From assembly GCF_023544445.1 (NCBI RefSeq), contig NZ_JALPVJ010000016.1, positions 62,001-126,000 of the forward strand: a stretch of DNA of 64,000 nt. Direction: 5' to 3'. The stretch's first letter is position 1, and every line of letters begins with the position of its first letter. The notes under the pieces are model-generated. The model saw nothing but the letters and a program-made list of their open reading frames with translations, made no database searches and was not told where the DNA came from. Positions 42,401 through 50,955 of the stretch are shown piece after piece. The translations under genes and the position numbers were made by a program. The DNA is from Actinoplanes sp. M2I2 (lineage in GTDB: Bacteria > Actinomycetota > Actinomycetes > Mycobacteriales > Micromonosporaceae).

Positions 42401-42901
42401 GCCGAGGACCGGGCCCGCTGCCTCGAGGCCGGAATGGACGAGCACCTGGCCAAGCCGCTGGTCCCGGCCGACGTGGCCGCCGCGCTGGCCCGCTGGGTCA
42501 CGCCCCCGGCCCCGGCCGGCAACGGGATCGTCGCCCAGATCGAGGCCCGGCTGGACCAGTTGCGCGGACCCGACCCGGCCGCCAGCGCCCCCGTGATCGA
42601 GCGCCTGCTCCGCACCATGGTCGCCCGCATCCCCGAGCACCTGGAGAAGATCAGTCAGGCACTGGCCCTCGACGACGCCACGACGTTGCGCAACGAGGCC
42701 CACCAGCTGAAGGGCATCATGGCCAACATCGGCGCCGCAGCCGCCGCCGACGCCTGCGGCCTGCTGGAGGACCACGCCCGCCGGAACGACCTCGAAGCAG
42801 CCGTGGAAGCGCTGGCCGCCCTGCGCCCCGAGACGAACGCCGTCCGCGCGGCCGCGGACGTCATCCTGACGGCCGGCCCGATCGCGGTCAGCACGCCGTG
42901 A
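39416..42901 (+). CDS. Large hybrid sensor kinase (4xPAS-HisKA-HATPase-REC-REC-Hpt)
   Basis: An 1161-aa protein. A short hydrophobic stretch near the N-terminus (AAAAAIATGGLIWAW) may associate with the membrane. Four PAS units follow at about residues 40-150, 155-280, 285-405 and 410-535. HisKA has His in FLASMSHEIRTPMNG (about 547) and HATPase_c has NLAGNAIKFT and FGGTGLGLAI. The first receiver (about 770-890) is divergent: VIVDEDETDR and Asp in LVIQDIHTAG. The second (about 910-1030) is canonical: LLVEDNEINR and IFMDCLMPEMDG. The Hpt domain has His in NEAHQLKGIM (about 1100). This is a complete ArcB/BvgS-like intramolecular phosphorelay without output domain, so a separate regulator must receive the phosphate. 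The GTG start at 39416 is tentative. Confidence 0.92.
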   Translation: MTSRHAAAAAIATGGLIWAWRGLLHRHDRRRLERYIHLAAILEETAAPAFVKTLDGRYRIVSPAYERLHGIRDAAGLHDHEVHSPDKIAEIHRHDTDVLVGSGPVAYEEELGGRWFVTTLHALRDGRGRPYAIFGSGVDVTQLRLAEGKFRSLLDASPEAMVCVSSDGRIVHANNRAVELFRYRRDEMVGAAIETLVPGASRKVHVQHRNRYFATPSARPMGEGMLLTAQRKDGTEFPVDVSLSPVQAEGKRMVLAAIQDVTTRRFQAHTNARLAAIVESSNDAIVSKALDGTIQTWNSGAERLYGYTAQEMIGYDVTRLLPPDRLDEEKDLLARVTRGETMPQHETRRMRKDGRLIEVSLSMAPMRDDDGRIIGASTVAHDITARVKAETRLRVEREQLEMIMSAAADPFFSMDSDGVIREWNRQAEQVFGWPRERIIGCNVADTVLSGRYHRALERFLDGRWEWLLDRPTEMVAVHHDGRELPVELTMWRIRHDGLAQLHAFARDISARRETEQALAQARDQAIETARLKSQFLASMSHEIRTPMNGVIGLTGLLLSSDLDEQQRRYAEGISTAGSALLSVINDVLDFSKLEAGKVLLEDTNFQLRRLVDDVVALVAPPGTARSVSISGFCDERLPATVSGDAAKLRQVLLNLAGNAIKFTPYGEIAITVTPDQGEQAGPGAVPVRFEVHDTGIGIDHHQQEKLFEPFTQADAGTTRRFGGTGLGLAISRDLVELMGGHIGVHSEPGQGSTFWFTVTLRAARDGLDIASSHALDGLRVVIVDEDETDRAVLADQLTAWSMQATGVGTSEAAYEILRDAAATGRPIDLVIQDIHTAGVSTPAPEGTPVPKTILLTDQPEALPTEPDPVAVSAAFAKPLRQSQLYDALVGVLVPADEPPPGPAPVVPGRGHVLLVEDNEINRTVALGILATLGYSADVAVNGREAVAMAAAHDYQLIFMDCLMPEMDGYAATAEIRRQEGHDRHVPIIALTASALAEDRARCLEAGMDEHLAKPLVPADVAAALARWVTPPAPAGNGIVAQIEARLDQLRGPDPAASAPVIERLLRTMVARIPEHLEKISQALALDDATTLRNEAHQLKGIMANIGAAAAADACGLLEDHARRNDLEAAVEALAALRPETNAVRAAADVILTAGPIAVSTP

Positions 42902-42922
42902 CCGAAGGCCGCCCGGTGGCGG

Positions 42923-43078
42923 TCAGCTCGCTGTGGCGGCAGTGATCGTGGCGAGGACGGCTGCGACGGTCACGGCGGCGAGCCAGACCCGGTGACGCCC
43001 CGGAGCGGCGTGCCGGCCCCGGTGGCCGTGCAGGTCGGACGGTCGGACGAGGCGCTCGAGGTCGATGCTGGAAGTCAT
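42923..43078 (-). CDS. Small single-helix membrane protein
   Basis: A 51-aa product: a charged, His/Arg-rich N-terminal half (HGHRGRHAAPGRHR) and one C-terminal hydrophobic helix (WLAAVTVAAVLATITAATAS). Starts at 43084 or 43078 are both possible ATGs, with TAGGTTG upstream. No family recognised. It converges on the hybrid kinase gene. Confidence 0.4.
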   Translation of the reverse strand: MTSSIDLERLVRPSDLHGHRGRHAAPGRHRVWLAAVTVAAVLATITAATAS

Positions 43079-43281
43079 GACCATCAACCTAGGAACCGGC
43101 CCCGGTCGCCCGCGTGAGCTGCCGTACTCAATCACGCCTGAGCATGCCGGAGCGTCACACCGACCCGGCGAGGGCAGCCATCCGGTCGAGCGAGCGCCGC
43201 ACGACCGCGCGCGATGCGGCCCACGGTTTCGGTGCGACGCCTCGATCTGGAGCCGGCGACACCGGGCGAGGTGTCGGGCTG

Positions 43282-43437
43282 GTGTCCTTCTATCCGTTGT
43301 CGCACGCCAACCGCGGACGCGAAGACCTCTACGCCCAGATCATCGCCGACGAGGGACACCGCTACGACTTCGTCCCCGTCCGAGACGACCAGGCGGTGCT
43401 CGTCCACGACGGCGACAGGGAGATCAAGCCAAGCTGA
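43282..43437 (+). CDS. Short hypothetical ORF or gene remnant
   Basis: Fifty-one codons with clear host codon bias, starting GTG (SFYPLSHANRGREDLYAQII) and ending at TGA 43435. CGAGGTG lies about ten bases upstream. The frame is open upstream to 43114, but codon quality there is poor. The peptide is soluble with mixed charge and no recognised domain. It may be the 3' end of a decayed gene rather than a complete one. Confidence 0.35.
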   Translation: MSFYPLSHANRGREDLYAQIIADEGHRYDFVPVRDDQAVLVHDGDREIKPS

Positions 43438-43521
43438 CGTCGTTGCGCCCGACTCGTGCGTGGTGAGATCGCGACAGCACAGCGGCACGGACGTGATGGG
43501 GACGCCCGTGCCGCTGTCTCG

Positions 43522-46500
43522 TCAGCGCAGGCCGAAGGCTCGCGTGATGCGCTGCTCGACCGTGTTGCCCCGGGTGTCGCGGGCGCTGGTGCGCAGCGTG
43601 ACGAACTGTGCGGCACGCGGAGCGGTGATCCGGGCGCTCCAGGCGTTCGCTCGCGGGCGCACGGCAGCCCGGTGCCAGGTGGCCCCGTCGTCGTACGAGA
43701 CGTCGAGCGTGAGCGTCCGGACGACTCCAGGATCGGTCGCCGTGGCCAGGGTGGACGGGGCGACCGTCAGGTCGAAGGTTCGTCTCGCCCGGCCGTCCCG
43801 GTCGGTGTCCACGTCGTAGTCCAGCTGGATCAGCGTCGGGGAGTCGGCCGTACCGGGCTTCACGTCACCGGAGGTGAACGACCACTCGGTGCGGGTGCTG
43901 GTCGAGTAGGGGCCGGCCCACGCGTCCCGGTCGTTCTCCGACACCAGCCGGTACGGGAGCACCTGGGCCGGCAGCGGGCCGGCGGTCAGCAGCGCGTTGT
44001 TCCGGTCGGTCGAACCCACCACGTTGTCACCCTGGTGGAGGGTCAGCCGGTTGTCGACGTTCGGGTTGTCGTCGGTGCTTCCCTCGTGGGCGGCACCCGA
44101 GTCGCCCCAGCCCGGGATGTCGGCGAAGAACCAGCCACCCTCCTGGCGGACGATGTCGAGGCTGTCAGGGTCGTCCACCAGGCGGGGCCGCTGCACCGGG
44201 CCGAACCACCGCTGCGATTGCACCGAACCGGCCCGGTACGCGACCGGCGCGGTGTGCTGAGCCTGCTCCCCCCGGATCATCACGTTCGAGATCCACTTCT
44301 TCCCGGCCGTCACCCAGTCCGTGCGTCGGCCGTGGGCCGGAGCCTCGACGTAGTCCAGGAACGTCGTCAACCCGAGCGTGTCGATCGAGTAACGCTGATC
44401 GAGCGCGCGCCCCGGGCGCCAGTTGTCGAACGACATGTCGACCCGGGCCAGGCTGCCCGGCGTGGCCCGGTAGGAGAGGTCCCGCGGCACCTGGCCGACG
44501 TAGTCGGTGACCAGGTCGTAGGCGTACTCGGTGACGGGGTGGGAGGTGGCGTCGAGCCGGACGGCGCGCTCGCGCTGGAGGCGGGCGATCAGTTTCTCGC
44601 CCTCGTCGTGGGTGAGGGTCGCGACGGTGACCGGTGGCGGGTCCGACGGCATCCAGGGCGTTCCGGGCCAAGGCTCGAGCCGCCCGGCACCGTCGTTGAC
44701 AACCAGAAGCAGCCGGGCGCCCGCGGCCGCCGCCGCGGCCGCCTGGTCCTGGATCGAGGCCGGACCGCCGGCCCGGACGACCAGAGCCTTGCCGCGTACG
44801 TTACCGCCCAGCACCGCGTCGAGGCCGCGCACGGTGGCCGGCAGCGGCGTCGCACCCTGCTGCACCCGCAGGTCGTCATAGCCGGCGACAGTCAAGGTGG
44901 GCTGGGCGAGGCGCCAGCGGGCCGACGCGGTCAACGTACCGTCCGGGACCTTGCCCGTCGGTAGCACCCAGACGCTGTCGTACTGCGCTCCCGGGTACCA
45001 CGCGTCCAGCCAGGGGTTGCCGGCGATGTCCCGGATGAGCGTGAACCGGGACGTGATCACCGTGGACGGCCGCGGGGTGCTCGCGGTCAGGCGCCGGGCC
45101 TTGGCCGCGTCGAAGACCACGGTGCGGTCGCCGTTCAGCTGGATGCCGGTCACCGGGAGGATGGCCAGGCCCTGTGAACGCGACCCGTGGGTCCCCTCGA
45201 CATCGGCGGTCAGATAGGCGGTGTACGTGCCCTCGGGCAGCCGCACGTCGAGCGCACCCGTCTCGTCGATCGCCTGGATGAGCGTCCGGTCACGGCTCAG
45301 CACGACGACCGTACCGGCGAGCGGTTTGCCGCTCCGGTCCCGGGCCCGCAGCGCGAGCTGATGGCGTGCGCCTTCCCGTCCCCCACCGACGGAGGTACGC
45401 AATCCGCCGGTCGCGGTCACAGAACCGGAGAAGGTCTGGTCGCCCGGCACCGTGTCGAACGAGGCCGTCGCGGTCACCGTGGCGGTGCTGTGGGCCGGGA
45501 CGGTGACCTGCTTGGCCGACAGCGTGACGTGGTCGAGGGAGGAGGCCAGATCGAGCGTGACCGCGGTCGCGCCGATGTTGGTGTAGGTGATCTCCCGGCC
45601 GACCGGCTCCGGAATGGTGGGAGAGGACGGATAGCCGAAGTCGACCGAGCCGGTTGCGAAGACCGTGGCGCTCGTCGTCGCCGCGACGTCGAGCCGACCG
45701 GTCCCACCCTGGTAGGCGTCCGTGTCCGGAGTGGCCTTGGTCGTGCTGACCAGGGCGTCCTTGAGCTGCCGGCCCCGGAGTCCGGGGTGCGCGGCGGCGA
45801 CCAGCGCCGCGGCGCCGGCGACGTGCGGCGTCGCCATCGACGTGCCGTTCAGCGACTGGTAGGGCCCCTCGCCGGTCGCGCTGAGGCGGGACCGGGCGGC
45901 CAGGATGCCCACTCCGGGCGCGGTCAGATCGGGCTTGACCGCCCGGTCGCCGACTCGCGGCCCCTGGCTGGAGAAGGAGGCGAGCACGTCCTGGCTGTCC
46001 ACGGCGCCGACGGTGAGGGCCGCGTCGGCCGCGCCCGGCGTGCCCACGGTGTACTTGCTGGGGCCCGCATTGCCGCCCGCGACGACGAACAGCGCGCCGG
46101 TCTCCGCGCTGAGCTGGTTCACGGCCACACTCATCGGATCCGTGCCGTCAGTGCTGTCCCCGCCGAGGCTCATGTTGACGATGCGGGCCTGCTGGTCGCG
46201 GACCGCCCACTCCATACCGCTGATGATCCACGATGCCTGGCCGCCGCCCTGGTTGTCGAGCACCTTGCCGACGTGCAGGCGTGCACCCGGCGCGACGCCG
46301 CGCTCCTGGCCATCCGACGCGGCGCCGCTGCCGGCGATCGTGGACGCCACGTGAGTGCCGTGACCCAGGCCGTCCTCGACCGACTCGCCGGGCACGAAGG
46401 ACGCGGTCGCGGTCACCGAGGCGGTCAGGTCCGGGTGGGAGGTGTCGATCCCGGTGTCCAGAACGGCCACGTCGACACCGGTGCCGGTGTTGCCCTTCTG

Positions 46501-47127
46501 CCAGACCTCCGGGGCGCCGATCTGCGCGGTGCTGTCGGCCAGGGCGGCCTTGACCTTGCCGTCCAGCCAGATCTTCTTGACCCCCTGGGCCGACCGGGCG
46601 CCGATCGCGGAGGCCAGGAACCGGCCGGAACGGTCCGCGGTCAAGGCGGCGCCACCGATGCTCTCCAGCGGGCGGAGGCCGGTGGCACCGGCCGGTGCGG
46701 TACGAGCGGTGGCTGCCGGGCCGTTGTAGGTGACGATCAGCGGGATGCCCGAGCTGTGCGCGTCGTCGTAGCCGTCGGCGACCAGGTCGGTGACGTTGAA
46801 CAAGTCGTCGTCGAGCAGACCGGAAGCCAGGTACCGGAAAGCGTCGTGCGGGTAGACGTACGTGTCGCCGTCCTTGACCTTCGACAGGTATCCGGCGAGC
46901 TCACCCTTGGGGTTGCGCACCTGAACACCGCCGTCGGGGGCGACGGTCACCTTGTCGCCGGTGATCAGGGTGACCGTGTTCGCCGGCGTGCTGCCGGGTG
47001 GCGGCGGAGGGGCGGCCGCCTGGGCGGCCGGGGAAACGAACGCGACCGAGCTGACGGTCAGCGCGACCAGCCCGAATCCACGGAGGCGGGACAGTGACAG
47101 TGACAACGAGACCTCGCGGGTGATCAT
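43522..47127 (-). CDS. Secreted subtilisin-like serine protease (S8) with long C-terminal region
   Basis: A 1201-aa protein. A Sec signal peptide (RLRGFGLVALTVSSVAFVSPAAQA) is followed by a propeptide to about residue 190. The S8 domain has Asp in VAVLDTGIDTSHPDL (about 223), His in GLGHGTHVAST (about 256), the oxyanion Asn in VVAGGNAGPS (about 350) and Ser in NGTSMATPHVAGAA (about 428). Beyond about 530 there are beta-rich modules, a segment that could be a protease-associated-like insert (LLLVVNDGAG, about 815), and repeats typical of large secreted actinobacterial proteases. Some relatives process propeptides or degrade extracellular protein. ATG 47127 is preferred to the in-frame start at 47145, but both give the same mature enzyme. 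Confidence 0.93.
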   Translation of the reverse strand: MITREVSLSLSLSRLRGFGLVALTVSSVAFVSPAAQAAAPPPPPGSTPANTVTLITGDKVTVAPDGGVQVRNPKGELAGYLSKVKDGDTYVYPHDAFRYLASGLLDDDLFNVTDLVADGYDDAHSSGIPLIVTYNGPAATARTAPAGATGLRPLESIGGAALTADRSGRFLASAIGARSAQGVKKIWLDGKVKAALADSTAQIGAPEVWQKGNTGTGVDVAVLDTGIDTSHPDLTASVTATASFVPGESVEDGLGHGTHVASTIAGSGAASDGQERGVAPGARLHVGKVLDNQGGGQASWIISGMEWAVRDQQARIVNMSLGGDSTDGTDPMSVAVNQLSAETGALFVVAGGNAGPSKYTVGTPGAADAALTVGAVDSQDVLASFSSQGPRVGDRAVKPDLTAPGVGILAARSRLSATGEGPYQSLNGTSMATPHVAGAAALVAAAHPGLRGRQLKDALVSTTKATPDTDAYQGGTGRLDVAATTSATVFATGSVDFGYPSSPTIPEPVGREITYTNIGATAVTLDLASSLDHVTLSAKQVTVPAHSTATVTATASFDTVPGDQTFSGSVTATGGLRTSVGGGREGARHQLALRARDRSGKPLAGTVVVLSRDRTLIQAIDETGALDVRLPEGTYTAYLTADVEGTHGSRSQGLAILPVTGIQLNGDRTVVFDAAKARRLTASTPRPSTVITSRFTLIRDIAGNPWLDAWYPGAQYDSVWVLPTGKVPDGTLTASARWRLAQPTLTVAGYDDLRVQQGATPLPATVRGLDAVLGGNVRGKALVVRAGGPASIQDQAAAAAAAGARLLLVVNDGAGRLEPWPGTPWMPSDPPPVTVATLTHDEGEKLIARLQRERAVRLDATSHPVTEYAYDLVTDYVGQVPRDLSYRATPGSLARVDMSFDNWRPGRALDQRYSIDTLGLTTFLDYVEAPAHGRRTDWVTAGKKWISNVMIRGEQAQHTAPVAYRAGSVQSQRWFGPVQRPRLVDDPDSLDIVRQEGGWFFADIPGWGDSGAAHEGSTDDNPNVDNRLTLHQGDNVVGSTDRNNALLTAGPLPAQVLPYRLVSENDRDAWAGPYSTSTRTEWSFTSGDVKPGTADSPTLIQLDYDVDTDRDGRARRTFDLTVAPSTLATATDPGVVRTLTLDVSYDDGATWHRAAVRPRANAWSARITAPRAAQFVTLRTSARDTRGNTVEQRITRAFGLR

Positions 47128-47387
47128 GGGATCGAACCCGCTCACTATGAGGATCTTCTATTACGCGGAGATCACGTCGCCGAACGCACGAGCGGGCCGC
47201 CGAACCGACGACCAGCGGCCCCATCCAGGGGATTCACGGTCAATTGCGCAGCACGAGCCCGAGATTGCTCAATCGCCACCGCCCCCTGTCGATCGGCCCG
47301 GCACCTGACCGGATGAGCCGACCCAGCCGGACCATCCTGTCGACTCGGCACCGCTGGTCTACTACCGCGTGGGCGCCGGTCCGCCGA

Positions 47388-47645
47388 TCAGTTGCCGGGC
47401 GTGGCGGGATCGCGTTCTGCCCGGCGTAGCCGGCGCAGACGTACAGCGGAAACCAGGGAGAAGCCGCCCAGCAAGGTGGACAGGACCGCAACAATGACCT
47501 GCGCCGTCATGCCCAAGAACCCGGAGTCGCCCACGGCCACGTTGCCCCAGCGCAGCACCGCCAGGAAGGTCCAGACACCACCGAACACGAATCCCCAAGT
47601 GGGTGTGTTGCCCATCTGCCACCAGGGACGCTTCGCATCTGCCAC
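47388..47645 (-). CDS. Small two-helix membrane protein
   Basis: An 85-aa product with hydrophobic segments at about residues 17-32 and 46-66 and a basic tail (RLRRLRRAERD). The start at 47645 is a GTG; an internal ATG ten codons in is possible. Host-like codon use over the whole length supports a real gene. No family recognised. It is divergent from the methyltransferase at 47747. Confidence 0.6.
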   Translation of the reverse strand: MADAKRPWWQMGNTPTWGFVFGGVWTFLAVLRWGNVAVGDSGFLGMTAQVIVAVLSTLLGGFSLVSAVRLRRLRRAERDPATPGN

Positions 47646-47746
47646 GCCGGTGAGTGTCTCAGGGTGCCGTCGTCCGGGCTAGTGGATCTTCCGCCCCACC
47701 GTCCGGCGCCGCGGCGTCGCCACATCGGCAGGATTACCATGCCTCG

Positions 47747-48346
47747 GTGACCTGGGAGCCGGTGCGGGATGCGTATTCGTCCATGTCGGAGCAGTACATC
47801 GGGCTGTTCGACGGGGACTGGCAGGACAAGGACGACACGGCCCTCATCCGCGACCATCTGACCGGCCTGGACGGCCCGGTGCTGGATCTGGGCTGCGGCC
47901 CCGGCCATTGGACCGGCTACCTGCATTCCCTGGGCGCCGACGTCACCGGCATCGACCTGGTCCCCGAGTTCCTCGACCACGCCCGCGCGCACTTCCCCGG
48001 GCCGGAGTTCCGGCTCGGCTCGATGACCGGCCTGGACCGGCCCGACCATTCCGTGGCCGGCCTGCTCTCCTGGTACTCCACCATCCATCTGCCGCCACCG
48101 GAGCTCGACCTGGCTCTCACCGAGTTCCGCCGGCTGCTGGCCCCGGCCGGACGGCTGGTGATCGGCTTCTTCGACAGCGACGACGGGGTGGCCGCGTTCG
48201 ACCACAAGGTCGTCACGGCGTACCGCTGGCCGGTCGACGAGTTCTCTGCCCGCCTCGTCAAGGCGGGTTTCACCGAGCTTCAGCGCCTTCGACAGCAGGT
48301 CCCGGAGCGGCCGGACCGCAGATACGCGGCCATCGCCGCAGCCTGA
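47747..48346 (+). CDS. Class I SAM-dependent methyltransferase
   Basis: A 199-aa enzyme. VLDLGCGPGHWTGYLHS (about residues 43-59) is motif I, GIDLVPEF (about 67) motif II and LLAPAGRLVIGFFDS (about 135) the post-III region. The fold and size match small Methyltransf_11/25 proteins that act on small molecules. The substrate cannot be assigned. The start at GTG 47747 was chosen because the coding bias begins there; an ATG at 47783 is the alternative. Confidence 0.82.
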   Translation: MTWEPVRDAYSSMSEQYIGLFDGDWQDKDDTALIRDHLTGLDGPVLDLGCGPGHWTGYLHSLGADVTGIDLVPEFLDHARAHFPGPEFRLGSMTGLDRPDHSVAGLLSWYSTIHLPPPELDLALTEFRRLLAPAGRLVIGFFDSDDGVAAFDHKVVTAYRWPVDEFSARLVKAGFTELQRLRQQVPERPDRRYAAIAAA

Positions 48347-48389
48347 AGACGCCGCCTGAGGATGCACCCTGGGGACGCCTGGCGGACTG

Positions 48390-48941
48390 TCAGTCGTGGC
48401 CGAGGTGGGTCGCCATCGCGGTCAGCAGGCGCTCGCGGGCGTCGACCTCCTTGAGGCGGGCGTCGTTGGCCTGGCGGCGCCACATGTCACGTGGGCTGTG
48501 CAGGTCGCGGGTGCTGCCCAGGGGCTCGTCGCCGGCCTCGGACTGCTTGGTCAGGGCGAACCGCAGCTTCTCGAACCGTTCCAGCCAGGCCTCGAACGCC
48601 TCGCGGACCGTCGGCTCGGCGAAGAGGCCGACGAGCACGCGCGCCCGCACCAGATCCTCGTCGCCGGCTTCGGTCGTGCTGACCCGCACGACGGTGGTGG
48701 CGATCTCGACGTACGACTCCTCGAGCCGACGATCCCGCCGGTCCCCACCGGCCTGGGCGTAGCGCAGTTCCTCCAGCCGGCGGGCCTGCTCGCCGGCCAG
48801 TTCGGCCAGGGCCTGCGCGTGCCGGTTGCCCTCGCGCGCCAGTCCGGCCGTCTGCCGCTGGCTGCGTACGCTCGTCGCCCAGCCGAAGAGGATGCCGGCC
48901 AGCGCCACCACCCCGCCGCCGATGGGGGTCAGCCAATCCAC
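48390..48941 (-). CDS. Membrane-anchored coiled-coil hypothetical protein
   Basis: A 183-aa protein: one N-terminal membrane helix (TPIGGGVVALAGILFGWATS), then a long Q/R/E/A-rich coiled-coil-like region (about residues 25-75), then a helical domain with FEAWLERFEKLRF and RDMWRRQANDARLKEVDARERLL. The topology resembles the actinobacterial TM-coiled-coil hypothetical proteins of unknown role. It starts four bases after the stop of the protein kinase gene, so the two are co-transcribed and may work in one signalling unit. Confidence 0.6.
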   Translation of the reverse strand: MDWLTPIGGGVVALAGILFGWATSVRSQRQTAGLAREGNRHAQALAELAGEQARRLEELRYAQAGGDRRDRRLEESYVEIATTVVRVSTTEAGDEDLVRARVLVGLFAEPTVREAFEAWLERFEKLRFALTKQSEAGDEPLGSTRDLHSPRDMWRRQANDARLKEVDARERLLTAMATHLGHD

Positions 48942-48945
48942 GGGG

Positions 48946-50775
48946 TCAGTCGCCGCACTGCTGGCCGTCGTAGTCGGAGCCGTCGATCGAGCCGCCCCAC
49001 TTGACGCAGTCGCCGTCGGTCACCGGGCCGGCCTTCACCGCGCCGGCGTAGAACTCGTCCTCGCGGCTGTCGTCGGCGCGCTGCTGGCCCGCGACCTCCA
49101 GGTATGCCGCCATGGGCGTCTTCTTGCCGTTGCCGGCTTCCTTCAGGGTGACGGTGCAATTCAGCTCGCCGTCGTTGAGCGACAGCAGATAGACCTGGCC
49201 GAGCACGGTGCCCTCGTCGTCGCGCACCTTGGCCCGGTCGACCACCTGGAAGTCGTCGCCGCAGAGTTGCTGAGGGCTGTACGGGTTCTTGGTCTTGGTG
49301 TCGGTGGGCTCCGGCTCCGGCTCGGGCGACTCGGTGGTCTCGGTCGGCTCGGCGACCGGCTTCTTCGTGCGCGGGGTCGACGTGGGCTTGCGCGACTTGC
49401 CGGGCTTGACGGATGGGCTGTCACCGCCGGCGGCCAGGTTGTCGGTGGGCGAGCTGGGGGTCTCGCCCGCGCTGTCGGACAGGGCGTAGGCCACGCCGAT
49501 GCCGCCCAGGCCGACCAGGACGGCCGCGATGGCCGACACCAGGACGACGTTGCGGCGGCTCTTGGGGGCCGCACCCGATCCGGCGCCACGGTCGGAGGCG
49601 GCCAGGTTGGCGCCGGACGGCGGGATCGCGGCCGACCCGGCCGCGGGCAGCCGGGCTGAGGAGGCGCCGTACGCGGAGGTGCCATAGGCCGACGTGCCGT
49701 AACCGCCTTGCGGGGCGCCGGCCTGCGCGCGACCGGGCTGATAGCCGGCGGGGCCGGACACGGGCCGGGCCGCGCCGGACGCCGGACCCTGGCGGGAGGT
49801 CGGATACGGCGAGGCTCCGGGCGCCGGCATGCGACCCGAGGTGCCGGTGCCGGCTGCCGGCATGCGCCCCGACGTGCCCGTGCCGGGCAGCTGGGTGCGG
49901 CCGGAATTCTGACCGGCGGCACCGTACGGGCGGGTCGCCTGGGTGGGCGGGCGGCCCGGCGAGCGCGCGGCCGACGCCATCTCGGATGCGCTCGCGAAGC
50001 GCTGTGCCGGCTCCTTGGCCAGGGCGCGCAGCACCAGGGCGGCCACCGGCGGGGGCACGTCGGCCGGCAGCGCGGGCAGGTCCCCGTACACGAGCTGGGA
50101 CATGACCTGCAGCGGGTTGTCGCCGACGTAGGGCGGGCGGCCGGTCAGGCAGCAGTAGGCGACGGCGCCGAGGGCGTACACGTCGGTCTGGGGGGAGATC
50201 GGACGGGCCTCGGCCTGCTCGGGGGCCATGTAGTTGACCGAGCCGAGCACCACGTTGGTGCCGGTCAGCCCGGCCCCGGCGGCCGAACGGGCCACCCCGA
50301 AGTCGACCAGCACGATCGCGCCGTTGCGGCGGACCAGCAGGTTGGCCGGTTTGACGTCGCGGTGCACGATGCCCGCCTCGTGGGCGACCTGCAGCGCGTC
50401 GGCGACCTGCGCGACGATCGTCATCGTCTCGGCGGGGCTCAGCCGGCCGGCCTGCTCGATCCGCTTGGCCAGCGAGACGCCCTCGATGTACTCCATCACG
50501 AGGAAGTCGATGCGGTTGCCGTCGACCTGGGCGTTCTCGCTGTAGTCGTAGACCTGCACGATGCCGGGGTGGCGCAGCGCGGCCATCATGCGGGCCTCGG
50601 TGCGGAAGCGGGTGAGGAACTCGCGGTCGGCCATCAGCGCGGGCAGCAGCGTCTTGACGGCGATCGGCCGGTGGAGCATGAGGTCCTCGCCGCGCCAGAC
50701 CTCTCCCATGCCACCGGCGGCGATCCGCTGGGTCAGGCGATAACGGTCGTTGAGCATGGTTCCCGGGGACAGCAC
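48946..50775 (-). CDS. PknB-type Ser/Thr protein kinase with extracellular domain
   Basis: A 609-aa receptor-like kinase. The kinase domain (about residues 10-270) is complete: RIAAGGMGEVWRGED (Gly loop), AVKTLLP (Lys), GIVHRDVKPANLLV (catalytic loop), VDFGVAR (DFG) and YMAPEQAEARP. A P/G/A/S/T-rich juxtamembrane region of about 140 residues includes GTGTSGRMPAAG-type repeats. One membrane helix (VVLVSAIAAVLVGLGG) follows at about 405-425. The extracellular part has a T/P/K-rich stalk and a C-terminal domain with four Cys (CGDDFQV, LNCTV, GDCVKWGG, QQCGD), unlike the PASTA repeats of PknB. GTG 50775 or ATG 50757 may start it. Confidence 0.93.
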   Translation of the reverse strand: MLSPGTMLNDRYRLTQRIAAGGMGEVWRGEDLMLHRPIAVKTLLPALMADREFLTRFRTEARMMAALRHPGIVQVYDYSENAQVDGNRIDFLVMEYIEGVSLAKRIEQAGRLSPAETMTIVAQVADALQVAHEAGIVHRDVKPANLLVRRNGAIVLVDFGVARSAAGAGLTGTNVVLGSVNYMAPEQAEARPISPQTDVYALGAVAYCCLTGRPPYVGDNPLQVMSQLVYGDLPALPADVPPPVAALVLRALAKEPAQRFASASEMASAARSPGRPPTQATRPYGAAGQNSGRTQLPGTGTSGRMPAAGTGTSGRMPAPGASPYPTSRQGPASGAARPVSGPAGYQPGRAQAGAPQGGYGTSAYGTSAYGASSARLPAAGSAAIPPSGANLAASDRGAGSGAAPKSRRNVVLVSAIAAVLVGLGGIGVAYALSDSAGETPSSPTDNLAAGGDSPSVKPGKSRKPTSTPRTKKPVAEPTETTESPEPEPEPTDTKTKNPYSPQQLCGDDFQVVDRAKVRDDEGTVLGQVYLLSLNDGELNCTVTLKEAGNGKKTPMAAYLEVAGQQRADDSREDEFYAGAVKAGPVTDGDCVKWGGSIDGSDYDGQQCGD

Positions 50776-50893
50776 CCGGACATGCTACTCAAGCCCGCCA
50801 AGGTCACCGTCCGGTGGCCGCGGCCCGGCGGACGGATCGGCGGATAACGGACGACGTGGGTCCCCGGACACCTCCGGCAGCAGCCGGGGGTGA

Positions 50894-50925
50894 CCCGGCC
50901 CCCTCCGGCGAGGGAGGGAGCCGGG
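50894..50925 (-). terminator. Hairpin after dctA
   Basis: CCCGGC (50894-50899) pairs with GCCGGG (50920-50925), and after one mismatch a further six pairs form around a six-base loop. It lies 30 bp beyond the dctA stop on the minus strand. Confidence 0.55.
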
Positions 50926-50955
50926 CCGCGGGGCACCGGAGGCTGTACTGCCGGG

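Noticed and set aside
39884..42775. 963-codon minus-strand ORF across the large hybrid kinase
   Set aside because: Shadow frame; the plus strand encodes recognisable PAS, HisKA, ATPase, receiver and Hpt domains.
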